A stretch of 64,000 nt of DNA from positions 2,412 to 66,411 of the forward strand of contig NZ_KB891589.1 in the NCBI RefSeq assembly GCF_000373485.1, given 5' to 3'. Of the stretch, positions 19,179 to 28,015 are shown piece by piece. The stretch is from Dasania marina DSM 21967. Its GTDB lineage: Bacteria > Pseudomonadota > Gammaproteobacteria > Pseudomonadales > Dasaniaceae. The notes beneath the pieces were generated by a model, which saw nothing but the letters and a program-made list of their open reading frames with translations, made no database searches and was not told the origin of the DNA. The position numbers and the translations under genes are program-made. Position 1 is the stretch's first letter; each line of letters starts with the position of its first letter.

Positions 19179-22100
19179 CCTTAAAGCCACTGGACCTAGA
19201 TACCGCCAATGCTATTTTGGATTTTTCTGGTGGTGACCCAGCACTAAAAAATTTAGGTAAGCTGCAGTTAGAAGGCACTGTGGCCCTACATAATATGATT
19301 GCCGACCCGAAAATCGGCATGGCCTACCTAGCAGATGAAGTGGGTATGGGTAAGACCTACATGGCGCTGGGTGTGGTCGCGTTAATGCGTTACTTTAATC
19401 CCGCGTTGCGCGTGCTTTACATTTGCCCGAGTAATAATGTGCAAGAGAAGTGGTTTGCACGTGAGTACCGCAGCTTTACTAAGCACAATGTGAAGGTGGC
19501 GCAGTACAGGATTAGAACCGCCGACGGCAAGTCGGCAGTGCCTCGTACTAGTTGTCGCAATGTGCGGGAGCTTATCGCTACCAGCTCAACAGGTTATTAC
19601 GCCGATTTTTTTGTGGGTATGAATTCGTTCAGTATGAGCCTCACTGATGACCCCGCGCAATGGGAACAGGAGCTTCACCGACTGGAGCAATCGTTACCTG
19701 CATACCGGCGACGAGGCATGATTAAAGATAAGGCATCGGTTAAAGAGCAATATGCACGAGCGTTGAATTATATATTGCCGACCTTTGATTTGGTGGTGAT
19801 AGATGAGGCACATAAATTCAAGCATGGCTTTGAAAGTAGTGACCGAAACAAAGTGTTATCGGGTGTGCTAGGATTTCGCGATGAAGAGGGTTTTGTACCT
19901 AGGGTGAAAAATGCCTTACTGCTGTCTGCCACGCCCTATGATCGACGCCTAGGCCAGTTGCGTAACCAGCTAAACATGGTGGGTAAAAGCCAATTACTCC
20001 CTGAAGATATTGAAGATGATGACAAGGGCCGTATCCAGAGTTGCCTCTCACGCTTTATGGTGCGGCGGTTAAATGAGCTGACTATCGCGGGTAAAACCCA
20101 TACCCGCAATATGTACCGCAAAGAATGGCGTAGCGGCCCTGGCGCAGAAATTTCCCTTGAAAAAGATGAGCAAAAGCTGATCACGGCGCTGGTGCAAAAA
20201 AAGGTCGGCGAAATGCTGGATAGCAAGGGAGGCAGCCCATCATTCCAGACGGGCTTGTTAGCCTCCTTTGAAAGCTTCGCCGAATCTTCTCGTTCACCTA
20301 TTGTTGAATTTGATGGTGAGCATGCCGATAAGGAAAGTGCCGATGCTCAGGATCGGCATGTGGTGGCAGCGATCAGTGACACGTATAAACAACAGGGGCT
20401 GGGTAATTCGCTGCCTCACCCAAAAATGGATGCTACCACCAAGCAGTTGGCCCAACAGATGTTTAATTATGGCCGTAAGCAGATTGTTTTTGTTAGGCGG
20501 GTCAAGAGTGTCGACGAGATTAAGAACAAGCTTGACGACCATTACAGCCAGTGGGTGACAACGTATATTCAGCAACAGTTAAATGACTACCCTGAAGCAC
20601 TGCTAGCCATGAATAAAGTCTTTGCTGCCTATCAGCAAGTTAGTCGCTATAAAGAAAATGATTTGACCGGCGGTGAGTTTGTACCAGGTGAGGAGGGGGA
20701 TGTTGACGATATCCAGCCACCTAAGAATGATAATATTTTTACCTGGTTCTTTCGTGGGAAGTTGAGCAAGGAGGTTGCTGACCTTTTAGCAACAGCGGAT
20801 GATCAATTTACTACCCCGGAGCTAATTCGAATTGGCCTGTCTGCCCGAAATCAAATTGTGTCGACTTTGTTTGACATTAACTGGGCTAGGGCGCTGTGCC
20901 GTTCACAAGGTGATAATCTTGAACAGTTATGTGAGCAGTACAGCAATGAAATTATACGGCTCGCTTCGCGTTTTATTGTTGGTGAGTTAGACAATGATCA
21001 GCAGGATCTATATTTGGCCTGCCAGTTGGGGTTTCTGCAGTGGTATCGTAAGCACAAAAATATCCCAGGTATTAAGCGCCTAGTTGATCACCTGCGGCCA
21101 GACTCCCCTCAAGTAAAGCGTTTGGAAATTACCCCTGCCAGGCTTAAAGACTTTTTGTTATCCCGTACCCTGTTTGATGCCTTGGAAGATAAGGGCTTGA
21201 GTTCGGTATTATTTCCGCGGTTAAACAGTGTACTGCTGAGCCTATTAGAAAAAGGTAATCCGGATACCGAGCAATTACAGGCTCTGGACATTCATCGGTT
21301 TATCCTATCGCTATGTTTGCGAACAGGCCATGGCATTATCGATATGTTCATTAGCAGGCTGCGATTGGGCCCTCAAAACTTAACGGCAGAATCGCGTGGC
21401 GCTTGGATGGATGAATTGGCTACGCTATTGCAGCAACAGGCTCGCAGTGAGCAGTTCAGCAGCTACTATGAATTGCAGAATCTATCCGATCATTTAGACT
21501 TGATTATTAAGACCAATCTGCCTGATGCGTACGATAAATCAATCAGCGAATACCGTAGCTATTTCAGCCAAATGCTTAATCCAGTCACCCCGATAATTGG
21601 CGCCAACGGCGCTACCCTCGGTAGCCGTTCAGCCCAAGCTAGAAAGTTTCGGATGCCAGGCTATCCGTTGGCATTGATCTCCACTGATGTATTCCAAGAA
21701 GGGGAAGACCTGCATACCTTTTGTGACAGCGTTATGCACTATGGCCTGGCACCTTCCCCTGTGGGTATAGAGCAAAAGACAGGGCGGGTCGATAGGGTGG
21801 GCTCACAGGCACAGCGTCGCTTGCTACAAATAAACGATGCGTCACAGCTCACCGATGATAAGTTTATCCAAGTTAGCTTCCCCTTTGTTAAAGAAAGCAT
21901 TGAGGTGCTTCAAGTCAGGCAGCTGTGCCATAACATCAATGACTTTATTAAGTCATTACATGAAGTTGGTGAAGACAGCTTCAATGCCAACGATATTATC
22001 GACACCGCTAGAGCGCTACAGGATCGCTCGTCTATCCCTGATCAAATACGTACACCGTTGCGCTCGCCTTATGTTCCCAAGGTCACCCGCAAGTCTGATA

Positions 22101-22993
22101 AGTATAATCGTAAGCAATGGGTAAGCGACCAAGCGAACCATGCCAAAATAGTTACACAGCATATAGAACAGTTGCTAAGAAAATATTTCGGTAGATCGGT
22201 GTTAGGGCAGGAGGGTATAGTTTTAAATACTACTGGCAGAGGCGATCAGCCGATCACCGTCAGCCTGACATCCGCTAGGGCCAGTGGTGAAATGTTACTC
22301 AAGGCTTCCTATAAGACGGGTGAGCTGTCTTTGTCTGGTTTGGAAGAGGCACAGTTCGATACCATGATGCGCGAGATGTCCCGGCAGACCTTCCATCGGA
22401 CCTATGCCAAGGAAACGGCAAGAGGTCGTTATGACCTTTACCATGAAGCTGAAATGTTAATAGGTGATCAGCACACCACTATATATTCAGAGGTTGAACA
22501 TTTTTTTGATCGTTTTAGTTCTAGCCATGATCCGGCGGGATACCTAAAACCTAGCTCTGCTCATATTAGGGGGTTTTGGGAAAAATCAGCGAAGCATAAG
22601 TTGCCACAGTTTGGCCAGTGGTCAATAACTGTTGAGCTGCAAGAGGAAGGTGATTGTTTACAGCTGAACTTTATTTTTGCTAGCCAAGGCGGATGCAGAA
22701 AACATCGAATAAAAATATACGAGTCTCATGGGCATTGTGTTTTTATGGCCAGAGCAGCTAACTATTCTGATATAAGTTGTTTTAGTATAGAGCAATTTAT
22801 TAAGTACACATGGCAGCGTAACGCGCTTATAGATATTGTTGAGTTTATGTTAGACGAAGACAGGAATATTGTTGGTAGGGCTGTGCATCCAATAGAAGAC
22901 TTATCATATAAGGAATTTTTCTATTGCGCGTATACCTTGGCGGTTTCTGCGGATAGACTGGAATATTTGTTACAAGAGCCAGATGTTCATTAG
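19175..22993 (+). CDS. Large SNF2/SF2-type helicase
   Basis: A 1272-residue helicase. Walker A is LADEVGMGKT (Lys60), DEAH is at residues 210-213, LLSATPYDRR follows, and after a long mid-region comes motif V/VI: LISTDVFQEGEDLHTFCDS and QKTGRVDRVGS (near 870-876). The large insert between the two RecA lobes and the C-terminal extension of about 350 residues are unassigned. It is the last gene of a three-gene overlapping unit with the unknown protein and the PLD nuclease. By analogy with helicase/PLD pairs in defence it may move along invading DNA and deliver the nuclease. Compared with DISARM, the DrmB (DUF1998) and methylase genes are not visible here. Confidence 0.88.
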   Translation: MTLKPLDLDTANAILDFSGGDPALKNLGKLQLEGTVALHNMIADPKIGMAYLADEVGMGKTYMALGVVALMRYFNPALRVLYICPSNNVQEKWFAREYRSFTKHNVKVAQYRIRTADGKSAVPRTSCRNVRELIATSSTGYYADFFVGMNSFSMSLTDDPAQWEQELHRLEQSLPAYRRRGMIKDKASVKEQYARALNYILPTFDLVVIDEAHKFKHGFESSDRNKVLSGVLGFRDEEGFVPRVKNALLLSATPYDRRLGQLRNQLNMVGKSQLLPEDIEDDDKGRIQSCLSRFMVRRLNELTIAGKTHTRNMYRKEWRSGPGAEISLEKDEQKLITALVQKKVGEMLDSKGGSPSFQTGLLASFESFAESSRSPIVEFDGEHADKESADAQDRHVVAAISDTYKQQGLGNSLPHPKMDATTKQLAQQMFNYGRKQIVFVRRVKSVDEIKNKLDDHYSQWVTTYIQQQLNDYPEALLAMNKVFAAYQQVSRYKENDLTGGEFVPGEEGDVDDIQPPKNDNIFTWFFRGKLSKEVADLLATADDQFTTPELIRIGLSARNQIVSTLFDINWARALCRSQGDNLEQLCEQYSNEIIRLASRFIVGELDNDQQDLYLACQLGFLQWYRKHKNIPGIKRLVDHLRPDSPQVKRLEITPARLKDFLLSRTLFDALEDKGLSSVLFPRLNSVLLSLLEKGNPDTEQLQALDIHRFILSLCLRTGHGIIDMFISRLRLGPQNLTAESRGAWMDELATLLQQQARSEQFSSYYELQNLSDHLDLIIKTNLPDAYDKSISEYRSYFSQMLNPVTPIIGANGATLGSRSAQARKFRMPGYPLALISTDVFQEGEDLHTFCDSVMHYGLAPSPVGIEQKTGRVDRVGSQAQRRLLQINDASQLTDDKFIQVSFPFVKESIEVLQVRQLCHNINDFIKSLHEVGEDSFNANDIIDTARALQDRSSIPDQIRTPLRSPYVPKVTRKSDKYNRKQWVSDQANHAKIVTQHIEQLLRKYFGRSVLGQEGIVLNTTGRGDQPITVSLTSARASGEMLLKASYKTGELSLSGLEEAQFDTMMREMSRQTFHRTYAKETARGRYDLYHEAEMLIGDQHTTIYSEVEHFFDRFSSSHDPAGYLKPSSAHIRGFWEKSAKHKLPQFGQWSITVELQEEGDCLQLNFIFASQGGCRKHRIKIYESHGHCVFMARAANYSDISCFSIEQFIKYTWQRNALIDIVEFMLDEDRNIVGRAVHPIEDLSYKEFFYCAYTLAVSADRLEYLLQEPDVH

Positions 22994-23148
22994 ATTGTTA
23001 TTTTAAATAATAAATATGATTGCTGTTAGCTCCAGTCAATTTGATGGTTTATGAAAAGTAAAGTGTGAATATTATCCTTTTTAAGATGTTGTGGTTGGTT
23101 CCTGGTTTCGTGTATAAAGTACGCTGTTTTATTATTTGAGGTAAAGCT

Positions 23149-23460
23149 GTGAGAGAGTTTCTTAGAGGTTGGTTGGGAATAAATGAGATGGAGAGCCGAG
23201 TTAATGAATTGACTGGCCGTGTCGATGCGTTAGTTGATGTTGTCGATTCTCAGTCTAAAAGTCTGGGCAATTATAATAATCGTACTAGAGATGAATTACT
23301 TCAGATGAAAGGTGTTGTCGAATCTTTGTTGAATCAATTTGAGGAACTTGGTAAACACGCTGAGTTAGATCGGGATGAAATAAAAGTTAAATCTACGCTT
23401 AGGAAGCTAAGATACAATAAAACTAAAATTAACAACGCATTAAATATTGTAAGGAGCTAA
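23149..23460 (+). CDS. Small coiled-coil protein
   Basis: A GTG start preceded by GAGGT. The 103-residue product has an aromatic N-terminus (VREFLRGWLG), then heptad-patterned residues through about position 75 (MESRVNELTGRVDALVDVV). It is likely a coiled-coil adaptor. It sits four bases before the HNH gene and probably shares its mRNA. No family is recognised. Confidence 0.65.
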   Translation: MREFLRGWLGINEMESRVNELTGRVDALVDVVDSQSKSLGNYNNRTRDELLQMKGVVESLLNQFEELGKHAELDRDEIKVKSTLRKLRYNKTKINNALNIVRS

Positions 23461-23463
23461 AGT

Positions 23464-23859
23464 ATGCCAGATAGTTTACATGCGTTGCATGAGCGGGCAA
23501 TTAACTCAGAAAGAAAGTTGCAGAGGATTACATACCAAAAACAAGCCGATCTTATTCACTTACTTGAGGAGTGCTCTGCGTTATTTAGAGAATTAGCCCC
23601 TAGAAAACGCAAGCTTTTTCTCTCCCATGTTGTGCAAGAGTTACATGCTGAGCAGCAAGGGGTCTGCCCTTTATGCGGAAACAAATTAACTTTAGATCAG
23701 TTTGACGTTGACCACATTATTCCTTGGCATTGGGGGGGAGGTAATGAACGTAGTAATTTACAAATAACCCATCCGTCCTGTAACCGGAGTAAAGGGAATA
23801 ATATAGAGGATTTACAGTACCTCGTTCAGTATCTTGAAGACAAGGTTATGAATTTTTAG
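23464..23859 (+). CDS. HNH endonuclease-like protein
   Basis: A 131-residue protein with a C-terminal HNH fold: CPLCGNKLTL, then DVDHIIPWHWGG, then LQITHPSCNRSKGN. This gives zinc-binding cysteines, the catalytic histidine in DHIIP, and the Asn/His pair. The N-terminal half is helical and basic. The four-base spacing from the coiled-coil gene suggests a two-gene unit that could be an accessory effector of the upstream PLD/SNF2 operon, although a 155-bp gap separates them from it. Confidence 0.85.
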   Translation: MPDSLHALHERAINSERKLQRITYQKQADLIHLLEECSALFRELAPRKRKLFLSHVVQELHAEQQGVCPLCGNKLTLDQFDVDHIIPWHWGGGNERSNLQITHPSCNRSKGNNIEDLQYLVQYLEDKVMNF

Positions 23860-24011
23860 GATGTTAGTTAAGTGTTTTATATCTGCGGAAGTTAGCTTGC
23901 CTTAGCGTTTGAAATAACAAGAGTTAAATTAAAAATGGAGTATTTGTTCTTGTATGCGGCTGTTATTAGAAAGACAAAGTCGTTATTTATTTATTTATTT
24001 ATTGATTTAAA

Positions 24012-24791
24012 TTATAGCTTCCTATATCGCTTAGCCGGGCGCCCCTTACCTTTAGTTTTTTCTGGCTCTCCATCGATGACGATAATTTTGTCGGTTTTTT
24101 CCAGGTAGCGCTTGAACACAGTGAATTCGTGTTTACGCTCGGATAGTATTTCACACACGAGGCGGGCATTACGCACAATAAATTCTTTGGGTAATAGGTG
24201 AAGTGCTGTTTCTACCAGCTCTACACCTCGCCTTTCGGCAAGGGTGTTAATAATAGATTGAATGATTTCATCGTGGCCGTAGCTTTTTTCTAAGGATGGC
24301 AGCTTACTGATGTCGTGCCAGGCCAACTGATTAAATCCTTTTATCTTTTTTATGGCTATGGCTGTGTTTGTTTGGCTCGGGTTGCCAGTGGGGCTGTCGT
24401 CGCTGCCAAACCATTCGAGTTGCTGGCTGGCCGCTTGATATTGCTGCGCGGCCATATCGCCGGTTAGGCATAAATAGGGCAGGGAGAGTACTCGCTGGCC
24501 ATCGGCAGTGGATTTGTTGGGGGCGCTAAAGTGGGGAAGCACGGCCAAACTATTGTATTTAATGCCCGCCTCATTGAGTAACGCTTGGGCTGTCTGTTTT
24601 GCAGTTTGCTTATCACCCAAGCAGCGGTTGGGTAGTACCCAGCAATCTTCGTTTGTACTGTTTTCGGGTATAGCTAAGAGTACCAGTAGCCTTGCATCTT
24701 TTGCCTCTTTTGCCGATTTGAATTTGACGGCCAAGCTGATGACATCGACCATAGGCAGGACAGTGTTATGCGGGGTGTGCTGTGTATTCAT
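24012..24791 (-). CDS. NrtR-family Nudix-related transcription regulator
   Basis: A 259-residue protein: a degenerate N-terminal Nudix domain and a C-terminal winged-helix region that ends GKGRPAKRYR, the usual tail of NrtR regulators. The Nudix box (about residues 55-77) lacks the Arg-Glu and most of the metal-binding Glu residues and keeps only a final Glu-Ala-Gly-Ile, so hydrolysis is unlikely. Characterised NrtR proteins bind ADP-ribose and repress NAD-related genes. It is divergent from the ankyrin operon, which also contains an ADP-ribosylglycohydrolase, so ADP-ribose sensing would fit the context. Regulation of that operon is inferred. Confidence 0.78.
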   Translation of the reverse strand: MNTQHTPHNTVLPMVDVISLAVKFKSAKEAKDARLLVLLAIPENSTNEDCWVLPNRCLGDKQTAKQTAQALLNEAGIKYNSLAVLPHFSAPNKSTADGQRVLSLPYLCLTGDMAAQQYQAASQQLEWFGSDDSPTGNPSQTNTAIAIKKIKGFNQLAWHDISKLPSLEKSYGHDEIIQSIINTLAERRGVELVETALHLLPKEFIVRNARLVCEILSERKHEFTVFKRYLEKTDKIIVIDGEPEKTKGKGRPAKRYRKL

Positions 24792-24828
24792 GTTATTTGC
24801 TTACAGGAGGCTTGTATTTACATAATAG

Positions 24829-24886
24829 TGACACGTTGACATTTAATCAAGTCGCCAATATACTGTCATCCTGACATTAAATGGAG
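24829..24886 (+). promoter_or_regulatory. Sigma70 promoter with palindromic operator for the ankyrin operon
   Basis: TTGACA at 24836-24841 and TATACT at 24859-24864 are separated by 17 bp, a near-consensus promoter. The palindrome TGTCA-TCC-TGACA at 24864-24876 covers the expected start of transcription. A direct pair of TGACA words lies at 24829-24833 and 24837-24841, the second inside the -35 box. The word TGACATT(T/A)AAT occurs at both 24837 and 24872. A repressor such as the divergent NrtR-like protein would block transcription from here. GGAG at 24883 serves ATG 24892. Confidence 0.7.
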
Positions 24887-24891
24887 ATGTG

Positions 24892-26895
24892 ATGAATCAG
24901 ACTAACTTGGCTTTACAATATCGTTCAATTCCAGCAGGGGTCATCCAGACCAGTTTAGATAATTTTAGTGGCCGTTGTTATGTGCCCTATTGGTCCTTAA
25001 TGAATAATGAGGATCTTCATTTTCCCTTTATGCAGGGGAGTGTCACCGGCAGTATCTTTGCTGCCGAGGTGATCGAATCCTTCAGAAAACATTCAGCCTT
25101 TATACCTTTAAGACGAGCAGAGCTGGCGATCAGGCGTAATGAGGCGCTGGATTGTTTGGCTCAACAGTCTTTATACCTAGATCAACCAGAGTACATCCTA
25201 CAGCCTGAGACTTGGCCGCAGGGTCTATTAAATTTGGCTGTTGTTTACGGTAATTCGGCGGCAGTTGAATACTTGGTGCAGCAATATGAAGTGAACCCCG
25301 CCGACGGCCTTATGGCGGCAATCGCCGAGCAGCAAATAGGTATGGTGTATTTGTTGGTGAAACTAGGGGCGAGTATCAATGAGCCCTTGCCGGAAGGGGC
25401 TGGTTGGCCGTTAGATTTTGCATTGAGGGTTGATAAGCCCAGCGTAGAGCTGGTGCGCTTGCTGTTAAAGCTAGGTGCAGACATGCATGTGAGAGATAAG
25501 CGGGGCAATAACGCCCAGTATTATGCCAAAAAGAGTTCGCGCCGAGTTAGGGCTGCTATGTGTGAGTTACTGGGGCAAACAATGGAATCATTCAATAATA
25601 AGGAATTGACTATGTTAGATGCAGAACAACTTGCTGATCAAAAATATTCGGCTGAATGTATAAGCCAGCTCGGCCAAAAGTTATTGGGGTTTATCGCTAC
25701 TGGCATTAGCCGAGAAGATCGGGATAGCTTAGATGAATTGGTGCAGCCGTTAATAGCGGAAGCCAGTGAATTAGCGTTTGGGTATTTACTGCAGGCTTTT
25801 AAAAAAGAGTGCGGCGTTGATCGCGGTGCGGCTTTAAGCCGGCCTTCGCCGGTAGCAGAGGCTCTGTTTCATGTTAATTTCCAAGTGCCGGAAAATATCC
25901 AGGGTTATATAGAGGTGGCACAAATCAGTTATGCCCACCGCGGTGCCTATAGATGGCGTGCGATTGCCGTGTTGGGTCAAATGAATAACCAGGCAGCACA
26001 AGAGGGACTAAGGCATTTAGTGCCGGATATTCAGCAAGGGGTGTTATCGCGCTATAAGCAGGGTAAGCCAGCTTTTTTAAAGTCAGAAACTATTGAAGAC
26101 CAAGAAGATGTATTGGGGCTGACTGCAAAGCCAATTAATAACGCAGGTTATTTGTTGGAATGGCTACCCTGCGCTGATATGGAGTTAGCTTTTGAGTTAT
26201 CTCAAGCGTTTAGTAAAACGTCTGCATTATTAAAACGGCTCGATAATATTGATGAGGCGTTTGCTGCCAATGAACAACAAGCCTTACTTGCTAGTTTGTT
26301 GCAAGAGCGCCGTATCGATTTGCCAGCACGCACGCCTACACGTCGGGATAATGTGTGGTGTTTGTTTTTTACCGACGAGATACCCTCCTATGAATGGCAT
26401 GTGCTAGTGCACTACAACACGGTTATGGCAATAGCGTGGTTAGTGTATTTGTATACAAGTAAACCGGAGTGGATAGAGGGTGTGGTAAATGACGATATCT
26501 ATGTTGGCGATATAGTAAAGATGCCTGCAAATCGTCGTAGGCAAGCATCATTCAAGCAAGAAAAACTGGCTTTAATTATCGATAACGGCTTATCCAAGTT
26601 GGATAGCTGGAAGTTGGTGAGTAGGAGGCATGGCGATATTTTCACTTTAGAGTCTGTTGAGTTATTACGGGCCGCAGGAGTGGAAGAGTACTTAAAACAG
26701 CATGGCGACTCACGCCGCTGTATCCGATTTAATACGATGTGGTGCAATATTTTAGAACAATTTCGCACCCAGTCGCAGCAGCCTGAGCCGATATGCCTTT
26801 CCGCCAGTAGCCCTATGATAGGAATGATATCTATGCGGGGCGAAGTGGATGTGACTGATCGGATTAAAGCGCTTGTGAGAACGGAGAATGCATAG
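24892..26895 (+). CDS. Ankyrin-repeat protein
   Basis: I start at ATG 24892 (667 residues) because GGAG at 24883-24886 is too close to the GTG three bases upstream. Residues of roughly 105-215 read as ankyrin-type helical repeats, for example LLNLAVVYGNSAAVEYLVQQ and SVELVRLLLKLGADMHVRDK. The remaining 430 residues have no motif I recognise. No signal peptide or membrane segment is seen. It is the first gene after the promoter and overlaps the next gene by eight bases, so it is cotranscribed with the gamma-glutamyl enzymes. It may be a binding scaffold. Confidence 0.75.
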   Translation: MNQTNLALQYRSIPAGVIQTSLDNFSGRCYVPYWSLMNNEDLHFPFMQGSVTGSIFAAEVIESFRKHSAFIPLRRAELAIRRNEALDCLAQQSLYLDQPEYILQPETWPQGLLNLAVVYGNSAAVEYLVQQYEVNPADGLMAAIAEQQIGMVYLLVKLGASINEPLPEGAGWPLDFALRVDKPSVELVRLLLKLGADMHVRDKRGNNAQYYAKKSSRRVRAAMCELLGQTMESFNNKELTMLDAEQLADQKYSAECISQLGQKLLGFIATGISREDRDSLDELVQPLIAEASELAFGYLLQAFKKECGVDRGAALSRPSPVAEALFHVNFQVPENIQGYIEVAQISYAHRGAYRWRAIAVLGQMNNQAAQEGLRHLVPDIQQGVLSRYKQGKPAFLKSETIEDQEDVLGLTAKPINNAGYLLEWLPCADMELAFELSQAFSKTSALLKRLDNIDEAFAANEQQALLASLLQERRIDLPARTPTRRDNVWCLFFTDEIPSYEWHVLVHYNTVMAIAWLVYLYTSKPEWIEGVVNDDIYVGDIVKMPANRRRQASFKQEKLALIIDNGLSKLDSWKLVSRRHGDIFTLESVELLRAAGVEEYLKQHGDSRRCIRFNTMWCNILEQFRTQSQQPEPICLSASSPMIGMISMRGEVDVTDRIKALVRTENA

Positions 26896-27256
26896 AGTAT
26901 TTGTCTATGGCACCTTACGTAATAGCGGCGCCAATAATATGTTTATGAGCGATTCGGTCTATTTAGGTGAACATAAAACCACTGCGGAATATGCCATGGT
27001 GGATTTAGGGTTTTGCCCTGGTGTAGTAGGCCAGGGTGATAGCGTTATTACAGGTGAAGTTTATGCCGTAGATGATGAGGCACTGGCATCGTTAGATATG
27101 TTGGAGGGGCACCCTGTGATCTATTGCCGAGAGTTGATATCAACCTGCTGGGGTGATGCATGGATGTATCTGTATCAGCAATCTAATACGTTAGATCGAA
27201 AAATAGTTTCAGGGGATTGGATGCAGTATTTAAAAGGAACTGAGCCATGCTATTGA
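26888..27256 (+). CDS. Gamma-glutamylcyclotransferase-like (AIG2/GGCT) protein
   Basis: A 122-residue protein with the family's N-terminal substrate loop VFVYGTLRNSG and the mid-region GEVYAVDDEALASLDMLEGHP, where the conserved glutamate before GHP is expected to be catalytic. Family members cyclise gamma-glutamyl amines or peptides to 5-oxoproline. It overlaps the ankyrin gene by 8 bp and the next gene by 10 bp. The pairing with a poly-gamma-glutamate hydrolase-like gene suggests a shared gamma-glutamyl substrate, which is inference. Confidence 0.85.
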   Translation: MHRVFVYGTLRNSGANNMFMSDSVYLGEHKTTAEYAMVDLGFCPGVVGQGDSVITGEVYAVDDEALASLDMLEGHPVIYCRELISTCWGDAWMYLYQQSNTLDRKIVSGDWMQYLKGTEPCY

Positions 27257-27945
27257 GTCTGAGTGGATTATTAAAAAAATTTAACCCCTTACGAAACATT
27301 ATGGCGAAGAAGGGTGGTGTTGGGCTGCGATCTTTAAGGCGGGATAAGTACGCAAATTATGGAGAGCTATCAGCGCAGCAGCGGGAGGGGATCGATTTTC
27401 AGGTTCGCCAAGCTAATCTATATTCAAAGGTTGCAATTATCGCCCCTCATGCCGGTAGAATAGAGCCCGGCACCTCTGGCATTACTAGAGCCATAGCCGG
27501 AGAAGAGCTTTCCTATTATCTTTTTGAAGGGCGTCGATGGTGTAAGAATTTTAGCCACTTGCATATTACCAGTACAAATTTTGATGAGCCTAAAGCTGTG
27601 GCTATGGCTGAGAGTAGCCAGGCTGTGGTAACTGTGCATGGTTGCGTCATTCCAAATAGGCGAATTTATGTTGGTGGATACAACGAAGCGCTTAAGGAGA
27701 CAATAACCGAAGCGTTAACTGCGTTGGGCTATCGTTGTGACTTTCATCCAAAGCTTAGCGGCTATGGTGATAGTAATATCTGTAATCGCGGCGAATCGGG
27801 TGGCGGTGTGCAACTGGAGTTTACTGCTTTATTACGCATGCAGTTGTTCATTAATAAAATGCTTGGTGGAAAACAGCTGTTTAATTTGGCGGCGGCTATA
27901 CGCTATGCCTGCTTGGATGTAACCGAGCAAGCAGAGTCATACTAA
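27247..27945 (+). CDS. Poly-gamma-glutamate hydrolase family protein (YjqB-like)
   Basis: A 232-residue member of the gamma-PGA hydrolase family related to phage PghP and YjqB. It shows the zinc-peptidase pattern IIAPHAGRIEPGTS, YYLFEGRRW, LHITSTNFDEP, VTVHG, and the C-terminal NICNRGESGGGVQLEF. The family cleaves gamma-linked glutamate chains, and phages use it to cross capsules. AAGGAAC precedes ATG 27247; an in-frame ATG at 27301 would remove a basic leader. It belongs to the same operon as the GGCT-like gene. Confidence 0.87.
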   Translation: MLLSLSGLLKKFNPLRNIMAKKGGVGLRSLRRDKYANYGELSAQQREGIDFQVRQANLYSKVAIIAPHAGRIEPGTSGITRAIAGEELSYYLFEGRRWCKNFSHLHITSTNFDEPKAVAMAESSQAVVTVHGCVIPNRRIYVGGYNEALKETITEALTALGYRCDFHPKLSGYGDSNICNRGESGGGVQLEFTALLRMQLFINKMLGGKQLFNLAAAIRYACLDVTEQAESY

Positions 27946-28015
27946 TAATAGACAATATATTCTGGAGGCTAGATGTGCGTTTTTACAATAAACGGGCACT
28001 GGTAATGAATAGTTT

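Noticed and set aside
15889-22993. Calling the operon DISARM
   Set aside because: PLD and SNF2 components alone are not diagnostic; no DUF1998 (DrmB), DrmA-type helicase or methylase is found beside them.
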